Assembly (NCBI GenBank): GCA_026545765.1 | Contig: CM048841.1 | Location: forward strand, 95,313,352-95,377,351 | Reading direction: 5' to 3' | DNA: 64,000 nucleotides | Source: Plantago major | Lineage: Eukaryota; Streptophyta; Magnoliopsida; Lamiales; Plantaginaceae | Part shown: one piece after another, positions 1 through 10,503 of the stretch | Layout of the letters: the number at the start of each line of letters is the position of its first letter | Numbering within the stretch: position 1 is the stretch's first letter | Translations under genes and position numbers: made by a program | Notes under the pieces: generated by a model | Seen by the model: the letters and a program-made list of their open reading frames with translations, nothing else | Told to the model about the DNA's origin: nothing | Database searches by the model: none

Positions 1-64
1 TTTAATGGACCGGATGGAGTATTAGTTTATGTTAAAATGGGTGAATATTATAAGATTTTAACTC

Positions 65-429
65 CGACTTTTAAATGTACTTAATTTCACCTGCTTCCTT
101 CACGGCTGCCCCATAGTGGGCAGTCTTAATTTCACCTGCTTCCTTCTCGCAGCTCTTGCTCATCTTGTCGTACTGTAACCTGCAACCAAAAAAATTGTTT
201 AGAAATTTATTGCACATTGCTACAAGACTTCTCTCAGTACCATTCACAGTGGAAAGAATGGACAGCATTACACAAGAATGTTCAGACAACAATTAACTCA
301 AAAAGGAAAACAGAATTGGGGAAACTCACCCGACACAGATCTCTCACTTATCAGATACTATGGCCAGCACACCATCCTTTGCTCTTCCGGAACACTAAAT
401 CGGTAGCTTTTTGGATCCAACTCCTCCAT
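65..429 (-). pseudogene. Unidentified gene start, two exons, probably broken
   Basis: On the minus strand an ATG at 429 opens a short reading frame (MEELDPKSYRFSVPEEQ...) that meets a TAG about 23 codons in, before a good splice donor (GTGAGT) at 324-329. A matching acceptor (ttgcag) precedes position 178, where a second exon-like stretch reads through two copies of the heptapeptide KEAGEIK and runs off towards the window edge. The two copies come from a 22 bp direct repeat at about 80-102 and 124-146. I do not recognise the product. The in-frame stop suggests a pseudogene or an alternative start, but the splice signals look real. The Mutator-like element at 459-2263 lies immediately upstream and would separate this start from its promoter. 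Confidence 0.3.
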
Positions 430-458
430 CTTTTGTTCTATTTAATATATAAATAAAT

Positions 459-2263
459 CGCTTTAAACGTTAATACGTCTAGTTAAACGCAACAAAAATC
501 TTTATAAATTGACCAAAATGCCTTTATCTCAAAAACACTTATATATTCAACAAAAAAAACTTTTTTTAAAAAAAAAAAAAATTAACACACACACAATCTA
601 ACACATATAACAACACCAAACATAAATCGGAGAAAAAAAAATAAAATTCCGAATTTTTTTCATTTATACAAATACAAAAACATTAACATGCAATTGAACA
701 CAAATTAACAACACTAAACATAAATCGATAAAAAAAAAATCGGATTCGAAATTTTTTTCGTAAATACGATTCTTTCTTCTAAAAAATATGAAATAAAAGG
801 AACCCCGGAAAACCCGGGAATTTTTTTTTCATTCAATCGGGTTTGAAATAAAATTATTTTTTCTTTTTTTTATTTATTTTATTTTGTTTTAAATTTTTTT
901 TTCCCGGGTTATGAACTGCCGGGAAAATCCCGGCAGTTTATTAGGAACTGCCGGGAAAAATCCCGGCAGGTCATTATAAATAATTATATGCCACGAAAAC
1001 CACAAAAACTTCCTCCAAACACCTTTTCTATTATAATGGATTGATTGCCTGCCTTCCTTAGATAAAAAAACACATGAAAAGAAATAGCAAAGGAAGGGTA
1101 GTAGTGAATAGGTCAACTAAAACTGCCTAGGAAGAGAACTCTTAAATTTGTAAGGAGACAGAGTAACGAGTTCGAGAAGGCAAAGATTCTATCTATATTT
1201 TTTTGATTAGAAAATTTCATGTAAATTTTTAAAAAGTTCTTAGGAATAGTCCTAATTCTATTACAACAGATTTCTCATTGACTATTCTTAATGACTCGGA
1301 AAACCAGGAAAAGTGCATGCACTATATAGGAGGATGATACTCATTATAATTAAGATGTGTTCAACTTATGTCCAGACCTGTTGGGTAGACTAGTTATACT
1401 AGAGAACGGGAGAAGAAAAGAAAAGAATAAATATTAAGAGTCTTAGCTCGATATTAATTAGAAGGAATTCTATCTAGCTAGTTGTGATATCTTTGTTTTG
1501 CACGAGAAGAATAGGGTTAAGTTTTAGAATTATTGCGCCATATGTAATATAATTATAATAATAATATTAGGAAATCCAAGGTCGATTAATATTGTAGTGG
1601 TATCCTTGTCTCCAAGATTTACGAATACCTGGTTTTCCTGCTTGGATAAAATCTAGAAAAGAAAAGGAGTTAAGGAAAATACTAATTCATACATTTCTAT
1701 TTGAAAATTCTAAAAGTTTCATTAAAATCATGAATTTGCGTACAGAGTCGTACAGAGTAAAGAATTTGTAGACTCAGAGGTAAGGCAAAAGAGAGATTTT
1801 TGATAATGATAAAGAATACCTTGTGAATGGTGTGTAATTAATTAAACAGCGATTTACACTAGATTTTCATTTGTCCTATAAATTTTTTCTCGGGTTTTCC
1901 GGGGTTCCTTTTATTTCATATTTTTTAGAAGAAAGAATCGTATTTACGAAAAAAATTTCGAATCCGATTTTTTTTTTTATCGATTTATGTTTAGTGTTGT
2001 TAATTTGTATTCAATTGCATGTTAATGCTTTTGTATTTGTATAAATGAAAAAAATTCGGAATTTTATTTTTTTTCTCCGATTTATGTTTGGTGTTGTTAT
2101 ATGTGTTAGATTGTGTGTGTTAATGTTTTTTCGTTTTCATAAAAGTGCATTTTCGAATTTTTGTTGAATATATAAGTGTTGTTTTGAGATAGGGGCATTT
2201 TGGTCAATTTATAAATATTTTGTGTTGCGTTTAACGATATTTGTGTTGCGTTTAACGACCCCC
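459..2263. mobile_element. Non-autonomous Mutator-like element with ~400 bp inverted repeats
   Basis: Two long arms, about 459-900 and 1880-2263, are near-perfect reverse complements. For example the run around 590-760 (acacaatctaacacatataac and onward) reappears inverted at 1960-2120. The ends carry repeated TTAAACGCAAC motifs. The element is flanked by an 8 bp direct repeat, aaataaat, at 451-458 and 2264-2271, taken as the target site duplication (the ninth base differs). The centre (900-1880) has a GC-rich inverted motif around 901-967 (CTGCCGGGAAAATCCCGGCAG type) but no transposase. Long TIRs with an 8-9 bp duplication fit a MULE. A hAT origin is less likely because hAT TIRs are short. 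Confidence 0.8.
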
Positions 2264-2830
2264 AAATAAATGGTCGTTTCATTGTTCTTCCATAGCCGCC
2301 GTACCGCTCTTCCATGGCTGCCACAGCTTCTTGGCTCGAACTCCTCCATCACTCTCTTAAATTATATCCACATGAAGCTCAAAGTATGCAAGAAAAATTG
2401 ATATAGGTTGTTTCATCCTTGAATTTGTTAAAGTGATGTTGAAATTGAAAAGAGATTTGGGTCAAGAGAAATAGAAGGGGAGGGAGGGAGAGAGTTGTGC
2501 TGACATAGGATTAAAGTTTTCGTATCTTTCACGCGTTAGTATATTGAAACTGGGCATTCTTATTACTCCAGACAGATTTGTACTATGATCAGTCAAATTG
2601 AGGAAAAATCGGATAGTCATCCACGCGCCTAAAGTTTGGTTATATTATTACTTCTAATTTAGATAAAAAATCATGTAAAAGATATTTTGTATAATCATAT
2701 TAAAATGGTCTAATACATTGAATTATTGAAAAGATATTTTCTCTGAAGAGAATCAATCTTTTTCTCGAAGGATCAGAAAAAAAAGGGGCCGGGTTGATGT
2801 TTCGTACAATCGCGGTAGGTCTATTAATGA

Positions 2831-5800
2831 TTAACAACTACAAAACAACATAATAAGGAAATAGTTAGTATTGAAAATAAGATAATTGAATTTTGATAAT
2901 ATAAAGTTATAGTGATTTAATATAATAAACAATACCTCAAAGCTTTCTAAACATCTATTCGTAACTATTGGATTGCCTTCTTCATCCAAAGCTAAAACCT
3001 TGAGACCTTTCTTGCTTGTCACTCTAGAAAATGCCACATAGAGCTGACCATGACTGAATACAAGCTTTGGGAGATAGAGTCCAACATGAGAACGATTGTC
3101 CCTGACTCTTGTTGATAGTCATCGCATAACAAACTGATATAGGAAATTGCCTTCGCTGAAATCTAATAGGAAACTTGGTAAGGTCAGAAGGTGTGAGTAC
3201 AATCCTAGGTATAAAAACCTTCACTCCAGTGTTCTTCCCATGTATGGTCTTCGCCTCAATAACGTGATTGCCAGTTGCAGTAACAATCAACCGAATCCAC
3301 AAAATGGAGCTTTGTAATGGGACTCGGTTGATTGTAGGACAACCCACCTTAAGTCGGATAATATGATTTGGTATTCCAAAAGTCCTAATAGTGTTTAGAA
3401 ACTCGACATAATACACATCTTCTCTATTGACAATATCATCTTCATCAGGGCATATGCTGTCGGAACTCATGAACTCGGTGGCATATCCAGGTAAAAGAGA
3501 CATGATATAATCATTGACTTCCTGGACTATCTCATTGGTCGAAGCAAGAATAGCTCTATCATGAAAGTACAGACCATCGCTAACATGGTCTAATATACTA
3601 GGATATGTGCTCTCAACTACTGCAACAATTGGTTCATCAGTAGAACGAATCAAGATATCATCAGGCAATTTAAATTCTACCTCACCATCATTATCACCAC
3701 TAACCTCACCATCTTCAACCTTCAACAACCAATTAGCAAACTCCCTAATACTCTCAACCTCAACGTGTGAGCGTCCAGACTGTAATTGAATAAAATAATA
3801 TAAACATACTTATTATATAAAATAATTTACATTATTGTCAACTAATTAAATTGGATATTAAAAATTATAATTAATATAAAATGTTAGAAAAATACCTGCA
3901 GGCGCGTGTTTTTAGTGAGCTTCAACACACGACACGAACTCCAATGCTTCTTCGATGAGCATAGAGATGCGTTGACTATGTCCCGCCTGCTACCCTTAGG
4001 TATGACATGCAGTATTCGTCTGAAATCCCCTCCAAAAACGACAACCAAACCACCAAATGGCTTGTTTGATTCTCTACCATGCTCACCTCTCATTGCGTCC
4101 CTTAGACTATGATCAAGAGCCTCAAAACAAAACCTATTAGTCATGGGCGCCTCATCCCAGATTATTAACTTTGTATTTTTCAAGAGTCCTGTAAGATCGT
4201 TGCCTGGAGTTATCCTACTGTAAGTAGTAGTTTCATCTACCTGCAAAGGAATACTGAATCTGGAGTGTGCAGTACGACCACCAGGAAGAAATAGAGAAGC
4301 TATACCACTCGATGCAACTGGGAGAACAATATCACGTCTACCACGTAATGCAGAACACAGTGTATTCCACAAAATGTCTTTCCAGTGCCACCATAACCAT
4401 AGATAAAGAAAACTCCACCACTACCAGAATCGACTGCATCCATAATCGTATGGTACACAGTCCTTTGCTCATCAGTGAGAGACGGATACAAACGGCTGTG
4501 CTGCTCAATCATATCATCAACATCATAGGACGTTTCTTCAAGTATCAAATTATTCATGCCATTATCTACGACTACACTGTCGGGCATGGACATAACTTCA
4601 ATCTCACTCAAGCTGAAGCCGTTTCTAGAAAGGAACTTTTCAATCTCAGAAAGAGCGAAATTCATCAATTGTTCTTCATTCAACTCGAGCCCTGGGGTCA
4701 TGAGAATATTTAATAAATAATAAAATTAATCGTAAAAAAATCAATTCGAATACAATATTAAAATTTATACCAGGATTATTTAACTTCTTTCGCATGATGT
4801 ACTGGATGTCGTCAGATAGATACTCCCATGTATTCTCCCAAACATGAACATGCCTAGACATACGATCAGACTGGAGGAGCATGGAGAACAAATGTCGAAG
4901 GAAGCGTCTGGAACCCCAAAAACTTGCTTCCTTGATAGCATGGATGTATTCCTTATCGTCATCAAGTAGACCCAAAGCGTAGCATGCATCGCGGTATGTT
5001 GGATGAACAACACCATCCATGGTCCGCAGATCCTCATAGCAAGTGGCACCCCTTATGTGATTCAACATTATACGCATGAAATATAGTTGACCGATCTTAA
5101 TTGGAACATGATATATTCTTCCAACTTTATTGTTGAAAACCTTCCTATCTCTCCACATTTTGCCTGTAGGATCCCACACGTAATGTCTGGGGAACTCTGA
5201 ATATAGATATACTTACGTGCCTCGGGATGATGTTTGTTGAATTCCATCCATTTAAGGAAAAAACTAGAAATTTCTTCGCCCAGCAAAAGACAGGAATTAT
5301 GTTAGAGAGAACATAAGAGTAGAGAACATTATAACGAATTCTTTGTAGGTGCCTAGAAAAAAATGTTTGTTTTTATCCATTAATTTGTAACTTGCAGATT
5401 CTACCTTGGATACCGAAGAACTGGACTAAGCATACTTTATGTTATGTTCTTTTTATCACTATATTTTTTTGTCTCGGCAACGGACGGATACGGATATATC
5501 CGATCCGTTTGACCGGATATCCGGTCAAACGGGTAACTAAAATGTCTATCCGTTATCCGATCCATTCAGAGCAGATTGGATAACGGATAAATCCGCCGGA
5601 TAACGGATAAATCCGCGGATATCCGTTATCCATGAAACTTAATAAAAAAAAAAAAAAACTACTCAATTTTTCAACATTTGCACAACAGAAGAGTCCCCAA
5701 CAACAACAAAACAATCCATTTTAGGAGAACAACATAAAGAAGAAAAAGGAGAGAAAGTGCAATTTGAATCTGTGGGACCAAATCAGACAAAACAAAAGTC

Positions 5801-7290
5801 GTAGGCGGAAGACGGTGGACCAAACTTGGAAGCCGGAGTCGAGAAGTCGGAGACGGATAAAGGAGGAGCGGAGATCGGAGGGGAGGAGATCGGAGCAGAG
5901 AGGCGGCGGAGGAAGACGAAGCAGAGACACGAGAAGAAGAGGAAGTGCGAACTGCGAAGACAGGAAGATGATCGGCGATTCCGATCTGAGAGAGAGTCAG
6001 AGAGCGGCTGAGTGTTGGTATTGGGAAAGAGTGAGACGTTTGCAGAAGACGAATTGTGTGTTTTGTTGGTGACCTAATTGAATTTATGTATATGTAATTA
6101 TGTATAATTGTAAATTAAAAAAAAAAACCGGATAACGGATATTCGGCGGATTTATCCGTTCATAACGGATAGGCAAAAATCGTATCCATTATCCGATCCG
6201 TTAGCCAACGGACCGGCTCGATCCGATACGTAAATGCGGATAAACGGACCGGATCCACGGATACGGATGAAATGAGCAGCCCTAGAGATCACCATCCTTG
6301 AATGTGACCGATTGCTCACCTACCATATGGAATGATAAACGCTCAACGGGTGGATCTCTGTAATGGATATCATAACCCATAATACGCCATACAGCCTCAC
6401 ATGCAGATACGTACCGACAGTCAACATAATCCTTCACCTCATTATCAACTGTTAATTTTGTGCCTATCCTATCCACACCCTTGTTGACATATTTGAACAG
6501 ATACTTGATTGAATTTGTCTTATTGCACCATTCAACATTTATGTGAGTCTGGTACTTCATCAGCAAGAAGGGATTGTACGGAACAATAAACCTATTAAGG
6601 GATAGTGAAACAACTTATTATTTCTAAATACACGTGTGAATCAATTTAGATAAAGATAAATAGAGTATAATTTAATACTTAAATATTGATAAGTAGTTAT
6701 AAATTGCACCTGTTATCAATGATATTACCATTCTTCTCGATAGTGGCGTCGGTATCACGCCTCCTATAAACAGGATAGCCATTTCCATAAAATATAGCCT
6801 GCTCATTAAATGATTTTGGAAATTTCTTAGAGCATTTCTTGCCATCGTGCATGCAAGGTGAAGTTGAATTCAATGGTCCGCAAGGACCATGCACCATGTA
6901 CTCGGATACAACTTTGTATAGCTCCGGATTGAGATCCTTATCCGGTATGTCAGCACTGATGGAATCATCTATAGAACTAGCAGACATATTTCAATCTGCT
7001 CGATCAACCCATAGCAGTATATGTGCATGAGGAAGCCCGCATTTTCGTAATTCAATGGTGTAGACGACTGGAAAGTTAATATAGTAATAATCATATAATC
7101 ATTTACTATAAATTGTTGAAATAAATTTCTACTAACTACTAAGCAGTATGGTCTGAGCCTCATCAACACGATCAAAAATCCTAAATGATAAGAACTCCTT
7201 GATTGTAAGGGTGTGCCTTACTCCTTTGGACTTATCAGAGTGCAATATCTCAGTATGGTATCCATCCTCACCATACGACAGTAACTAAAA
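2831..7290 (-). pseudogene. Decayed Helitron Rep/helicase gene
   Basis: Helitron transposases join an HUH Rep nuclease to a PIF1-family helicase, and pieces of both lie here in order on the minus strand. Rep part: an exon near 7140-7290 (EDGYHTEI ... TIKEFLSFRI), then LFQQFIV, then the typical YTIELRKCGLPHAHILLW stretch near 7000-7070, then NSIKYLFKYVNKG near 6480-6540. Helicase part: PEARKYIY near 5200, Walker A GYGGTGKT near 4370-4410, Walker B LIIWDEAPM near 4145-4180, and the C-terminal TINKSQGQ and YVAFSRVTSKKGL motifs near 3020-3110. An intron is visible at about 3783-3894. Frameshifts near 4370 and 3100 and an insertion between 5290 and 6290 break the frame, so it is inactive. I could not place the TC and CTRR termini with confidence. 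Confidence 0.85.
5465..6290. mobile_element. Repeat-rich insertion inside the Helitron
   Basis: The Helitron protein is interrupted after the VTFKDGDL stretch. Both edges of the interrupting sequence are packed with direct and inverted copies of ATCCGTTATCCG/CGGATAACGGAT (5480-5635 and 6127-6270). Between them is a purine-rich stretch (5760-6060) with short open frames that look like low-complexity Arg/Glu-rich translation rather than genes. The right edge reads TAGGGCTGCTCATTTCATCC on the minus strand, a kind of end seen in non-autonomous plant elements. I could not find a clear target duplication, so the class is open. Confidence 0.5.
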
Positions 7291-7399
7291 TGGTAAAAAA
7301 AAGCCATCTTATTGAAATGGAGTTCAATTACAAAATGAGTAAAATCAAATGAAAATTGAAAATGTTATAGAAATTATTCTAATGCAAATGTCCAATACT

Positions 7400-7686
7400 T
7401 CACAGAAGAAGGCGACGTTTGTGACCAATGCTAATGTACTTTGAGCTCATATATGCCACTTCTATATCAGCTACACATTTGAGGCACTGGTTGAATTTAT
7501 ATGGATGTATTTTCTGTTTGAGAGGTTTGTCGTAATCTGCGTTCTTACGTTCACAGAATAGTGGGACATCCAGGTAATCTGGAATTTTCAATTTCATTTT
7601 AGAAAGTCTCTCCTTCAAAGACCATCTAGAAGAACTTACGTAGACTACACCAATATAATTTGCTTTAAGTTCTGCTAATCCATCAA
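7400..7686 (-). pseudogene. F-box-like gene, 3' part of last exon
   Basis: This is the downstream half of the exon interrupted by the CACTA element at 7687-8963. It reads open on the minus strand from the insertion point (GLAELKANYIG ...) through SLKERLSKMKLKIPDYLDVP to a stop at 7400. It includes a Cys-containing tail (FCERKNADY ... QCLKCVADIEV), where plant F-box proteins of the At1g67623-like group have a Cys pair followed by an acidic stretch (from memory of that family). Removing the element and one copy of its 3 bp duplication restores the frame with the segment at 8964-9110. A donor-like GTAAGT occurs near the junction region but the frame stays open past it. Function of the intact gene would be substrate choice for an SCF ubiquitin ligase; this copy cannot work. 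Confidence 0.55.
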
Positions 7687-8963
7687 CACTACAAGAAAGT
7701 TCTGTTTTAGGGACGGAAATTAGGGACGGATATAATCCGTCCCTAATTTAGGGACGAATCGGCACTTTTAGGGACGGATTAGGGACGGATAGGCCTATCC
7801 GTCCCTAATCCGTCCTTACTTAGGGACGGATTGAATAATCCGTCCCTAATCCGTCCCTGTTTTAGGGACGGATTTTTTATCCGTCCCTAAAACAGTTGAC
7901 TGAACAAAAAAAAAAAAAAAATCATTTTTTAGGGACGGATAGCAGGGACGGATAGCTATCCGTCCCTAAATCGTCCGAAACCCTAATTTAACCCTCCTTC
8001 CTCCTCCCACCATCTCCATTTCTTCCTCCTCCCACCATCTCCATTTCACCTCCCACCACCATCCACCATCCACCTCCCTGCCACCACCACCACCACCTCC
8101 CTGCCACCACCACCAACCACCCCACCACCAACCACCACCCAGCCACCACCACCCCCAAACACCACCCCCCCCCCCCCCCCCCTACACCACCACCACCACC
8201 ATATCAATTGAATAAAAACCCACGCCGTAGAGGACGGAGATAGGGCGGACGTGGAGGAGAATGACGAGGTTGTTTTCCGGCGAGAGGCGTGATGCACCAC
8301 CACCAGATCCACCACCATCCACCCACTGTCCACCACCACCATCACCGCCTCCCACCACCACCACCACCACCACCATCCGACCAGATCCACCACCGCCTCC
8401 CTCCGTCCAAAATCGCACGTTATTTATATTTTTTTTGTATTTTGTCTTGTTAATTTTGTATAATTAACAGAATATTGTATTTGTATTATTGAATATTGTA
8501 TTGACGTTGTCGATTTATTCGTGTATTGTCGTTGTTGATTTATTGTATATTCGTGTATTGACGTTGTCGATTTATTGTTGATTCGTATAAAATTATCGAT
8601 TTATTGTATCATTGTCGACAAATAAAATTATCGATTTATTGTATATCCGTATAAAAATTCTCGACGTATAAAATTCTGCAATTTTTTTTTTTAAAAAAAA
8701 ATACATATTTAGGGACGGATAAATCCGTCCCTAATGGTCACAGCCATTAGAGACGGATTTTATCCGTCCCTAATGGTGTTTGACCATTAGAGACGGATAA
8801 TATCCGTCCCTAGTTAGGGACGGATATATTATCCGTCCCTAAACGGTTAGAGACGCCCGTTTTAAGGACGGGCGTCCCTATCCGTCCCTAACGGATTAGG
8901 GACGAATCGCTGGTTGTTTAGGGATGGATAAATCCGTCCCTAAACTGCTAGTTTTTTGTAGTG
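7687..8963. mobile_element. Non-autonomous CACTA element (1277 bp)
   Basis: Starts CACTACAAGAAA and ends TTTTTTGTAGTG, the classic CACTA terminal inverted repeat, with a 3 bp target duplication caa at 7684-7686 and 8964-8966. Both subterminal regions hold many direct and inverted copies of TAGGGACGGAT/ATCCGTCCCTA (7700-7970 and 8710-8945), the usual transposase-binding architecture of En/Spm elements. The interior is a CCA/CAC-rich low-complexity stretch (7990-8400), followed by AT-rich DNA with repeated GTCGATTTATT. There is no transposase; open frames inside (poly-Trp/Val on the minus strand) are simple-sequence artefacts. It interrupts an F-box exon. Confidence 0.93.
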
Positions 8964-9110
8964 CAATACCATCAGCACGAATGTTTTTGCTAACGCTGAA
9001 AAGTTTCATGAAGTTCAAGGAATATTTTGCTTCTTTGTGACCCAAAATAAGAGCCAAATTCATTAATGGATAGGCTTCATTTTCAACTCCATTAACAAAA
9101 TATTTTTCCT
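8964..9110 (-). pseudogene. F-box-like gene, 5' part of last exon
   Basis: After an acceptor (ttaattaacag) this minus-strand segment reads EKYFVNGVENEAYPLMNLAL ... ILGHKEAKYSLNFMKLF. This resembles the helical repeat (Sel1/TPR-like) region that follows the F-box in At1g67623-like plant proteins. It runs straight into the CACTA target site and continues in frame on the far side (7686 downwards). No stop or frameshift is visible within it, so the disruption here looks recent relative to the coding sequence. Confidence 0.55.
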
Positions 9111-9400
9111 GTTAATTAATAATAAAATAAATATGATTATTAAAAAAATTATAATTAAATTGAATACGGATTCATAATTAAATATGGATGTGAAGCGAAA
9201 TTTACAAAATATTTCTAATTGGGGAGTGTGAACATGTAGGTAAACCAATAGTATATTCATTAGTAACATAATATATGATGATTCGTTAGATATCACTGGG
9301 ATTGGATCAAAACTCATCTAAATAGTTGCAAACACTCAAAATAGCACGTACTCTTGTATTAAATTATGATGGAAATGTGAATGTATAAAATGTATTGTAC

Positions 9401-9525
9401 CAACGATTTCTTGAAGAGAGCCTCGGGATTTTGTGCAGCCACCATCTTGTCCAAAGCCATAGGAGTTTCATCATGAGTTGCATAGATATCAAGCACTTTT
9501 AGAACACTTTTTTGTTGCCCAACTT
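9401..9525 (-). pseudogene. F-box-like gene, middle exon
   Basis: The minus strand encodes GQQKSVLKVLDIYATHDETP and then MALDKMVAAQNPEALFKKSL before a donor at 9399-9400. The AAQNPEAL phrase is typical of the region just after the F-box in At1g67623-like proteins. The 5' border is unclear: an in-frame TAA appears just upstream of the GQQ stretch, so either the exon begins there or the copy carries a mutation. Confidence 0.5.
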
Positions 9526-9529
9526 ATAA

Positions 9530-10460
9530 AGTAGTAGAGAGCTACATGGTAAAAAATATTGTTATATGATTATTAGTTTATATAATATGTTTTTTTTATA
9601 AACTTCATAGCATATAAAATTAAACATGCCTTGGGGGTTAGTAATAATTAAATTGAAGTGGCATGAAGAAATTGGAAGTATCAGAAACAAACACAGAAAA
9701 CAAAGTAAAGGAATGGATAAAAATCCAACAAACATACAGTTGTAATTGCACAACAACTTATTCGAATCATCATCATAAATTCATCAACTTCATTTTACAT
9801 TTAATAGTGCTAATTATATTAACTTCTTCACATTATCAACACTCACACATTTTAAAATCTTAAAAAGTAGAAATGTAGACATACCCTCTCTGCTGGAAAC
9901 AAATGATATAATAAAATAGAGAATTGAGATAGAACTCATCACTTAGATTAGAATTTGTAGTGTATTAATAAATGACAGGCTTAGTCTCCTCCGGCTAATA
10001 AGTACATTCTCAAAAAATGCGCATGGCTTGATGTCCAGTATTCAGTTAATTCGCTAATATATAGAAGTACAACATAAACAGAATTAAATGAATTTTTCAA
10101 ATTTTAATTACACTCCATTCATTGGCCCATAAAATTCTTAGTTATATTCTTCATTCAAACGCAAATAGAAAAGGTACAGGGAGCGAAAGAAAAACAACCT
10201 ACTGCATAGTCGAAAGTATGACATTGAGTTACGTCGGTTTTCTAGCATCCATTAAACGAATACCAAGCAAGATAGTGTGCTTGTGCCGTAGTATATACAC
10301 TTTTGGGAGGTTAAGCATTATTCCTTCAATTTAATTTCTTTTGTGATTTCCAACAACAATATTTGTATCATATTTTCGTGCAAAGAGAAGGCGGGTACAA
10401 TGGTTACACTATGATTGTCAGTAGAACAGTTAATCGCAAATATACCGGATTGAAGAATAT
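9530..10460. other. Probable F-box gene intron, no other feature
   Basis: AT-rich DNA between the middle exon and the donor at about 10463. I see no convincing coding stretch, RNA gene or element end in it. Confidence 0.4.
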
Positions 10461-10463
10461 TAC

Positions 10464-10503
10464 CTGCAACTTGTGTTTGCCCATGTGTTTGGAGACTGAG
10501 ATG
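10464..10503 (-). pseudogene. F-box-like gene, 3' end of first exon
   Basis: Minus-strand sequence ...SQSPNTWANTSC ends at a donor (AG|GTAATATTC, exon end at 10464). With the segment at 26653-26748, on the other side of the retrotransposon, it forms one exon carrying the F-box motif NLSDEILITIMEKLAS. The TSD agatg (10499-10503) is the junction. Confidence 0.55.

Noticed and set aside
8046-8467. Overlapping open frames on both strands in the first CACTA element
   Set aside because: They are translations of CCACCA simple sequence (poly-Trp/Val/Gly or Pro/Thr) and have no domain.
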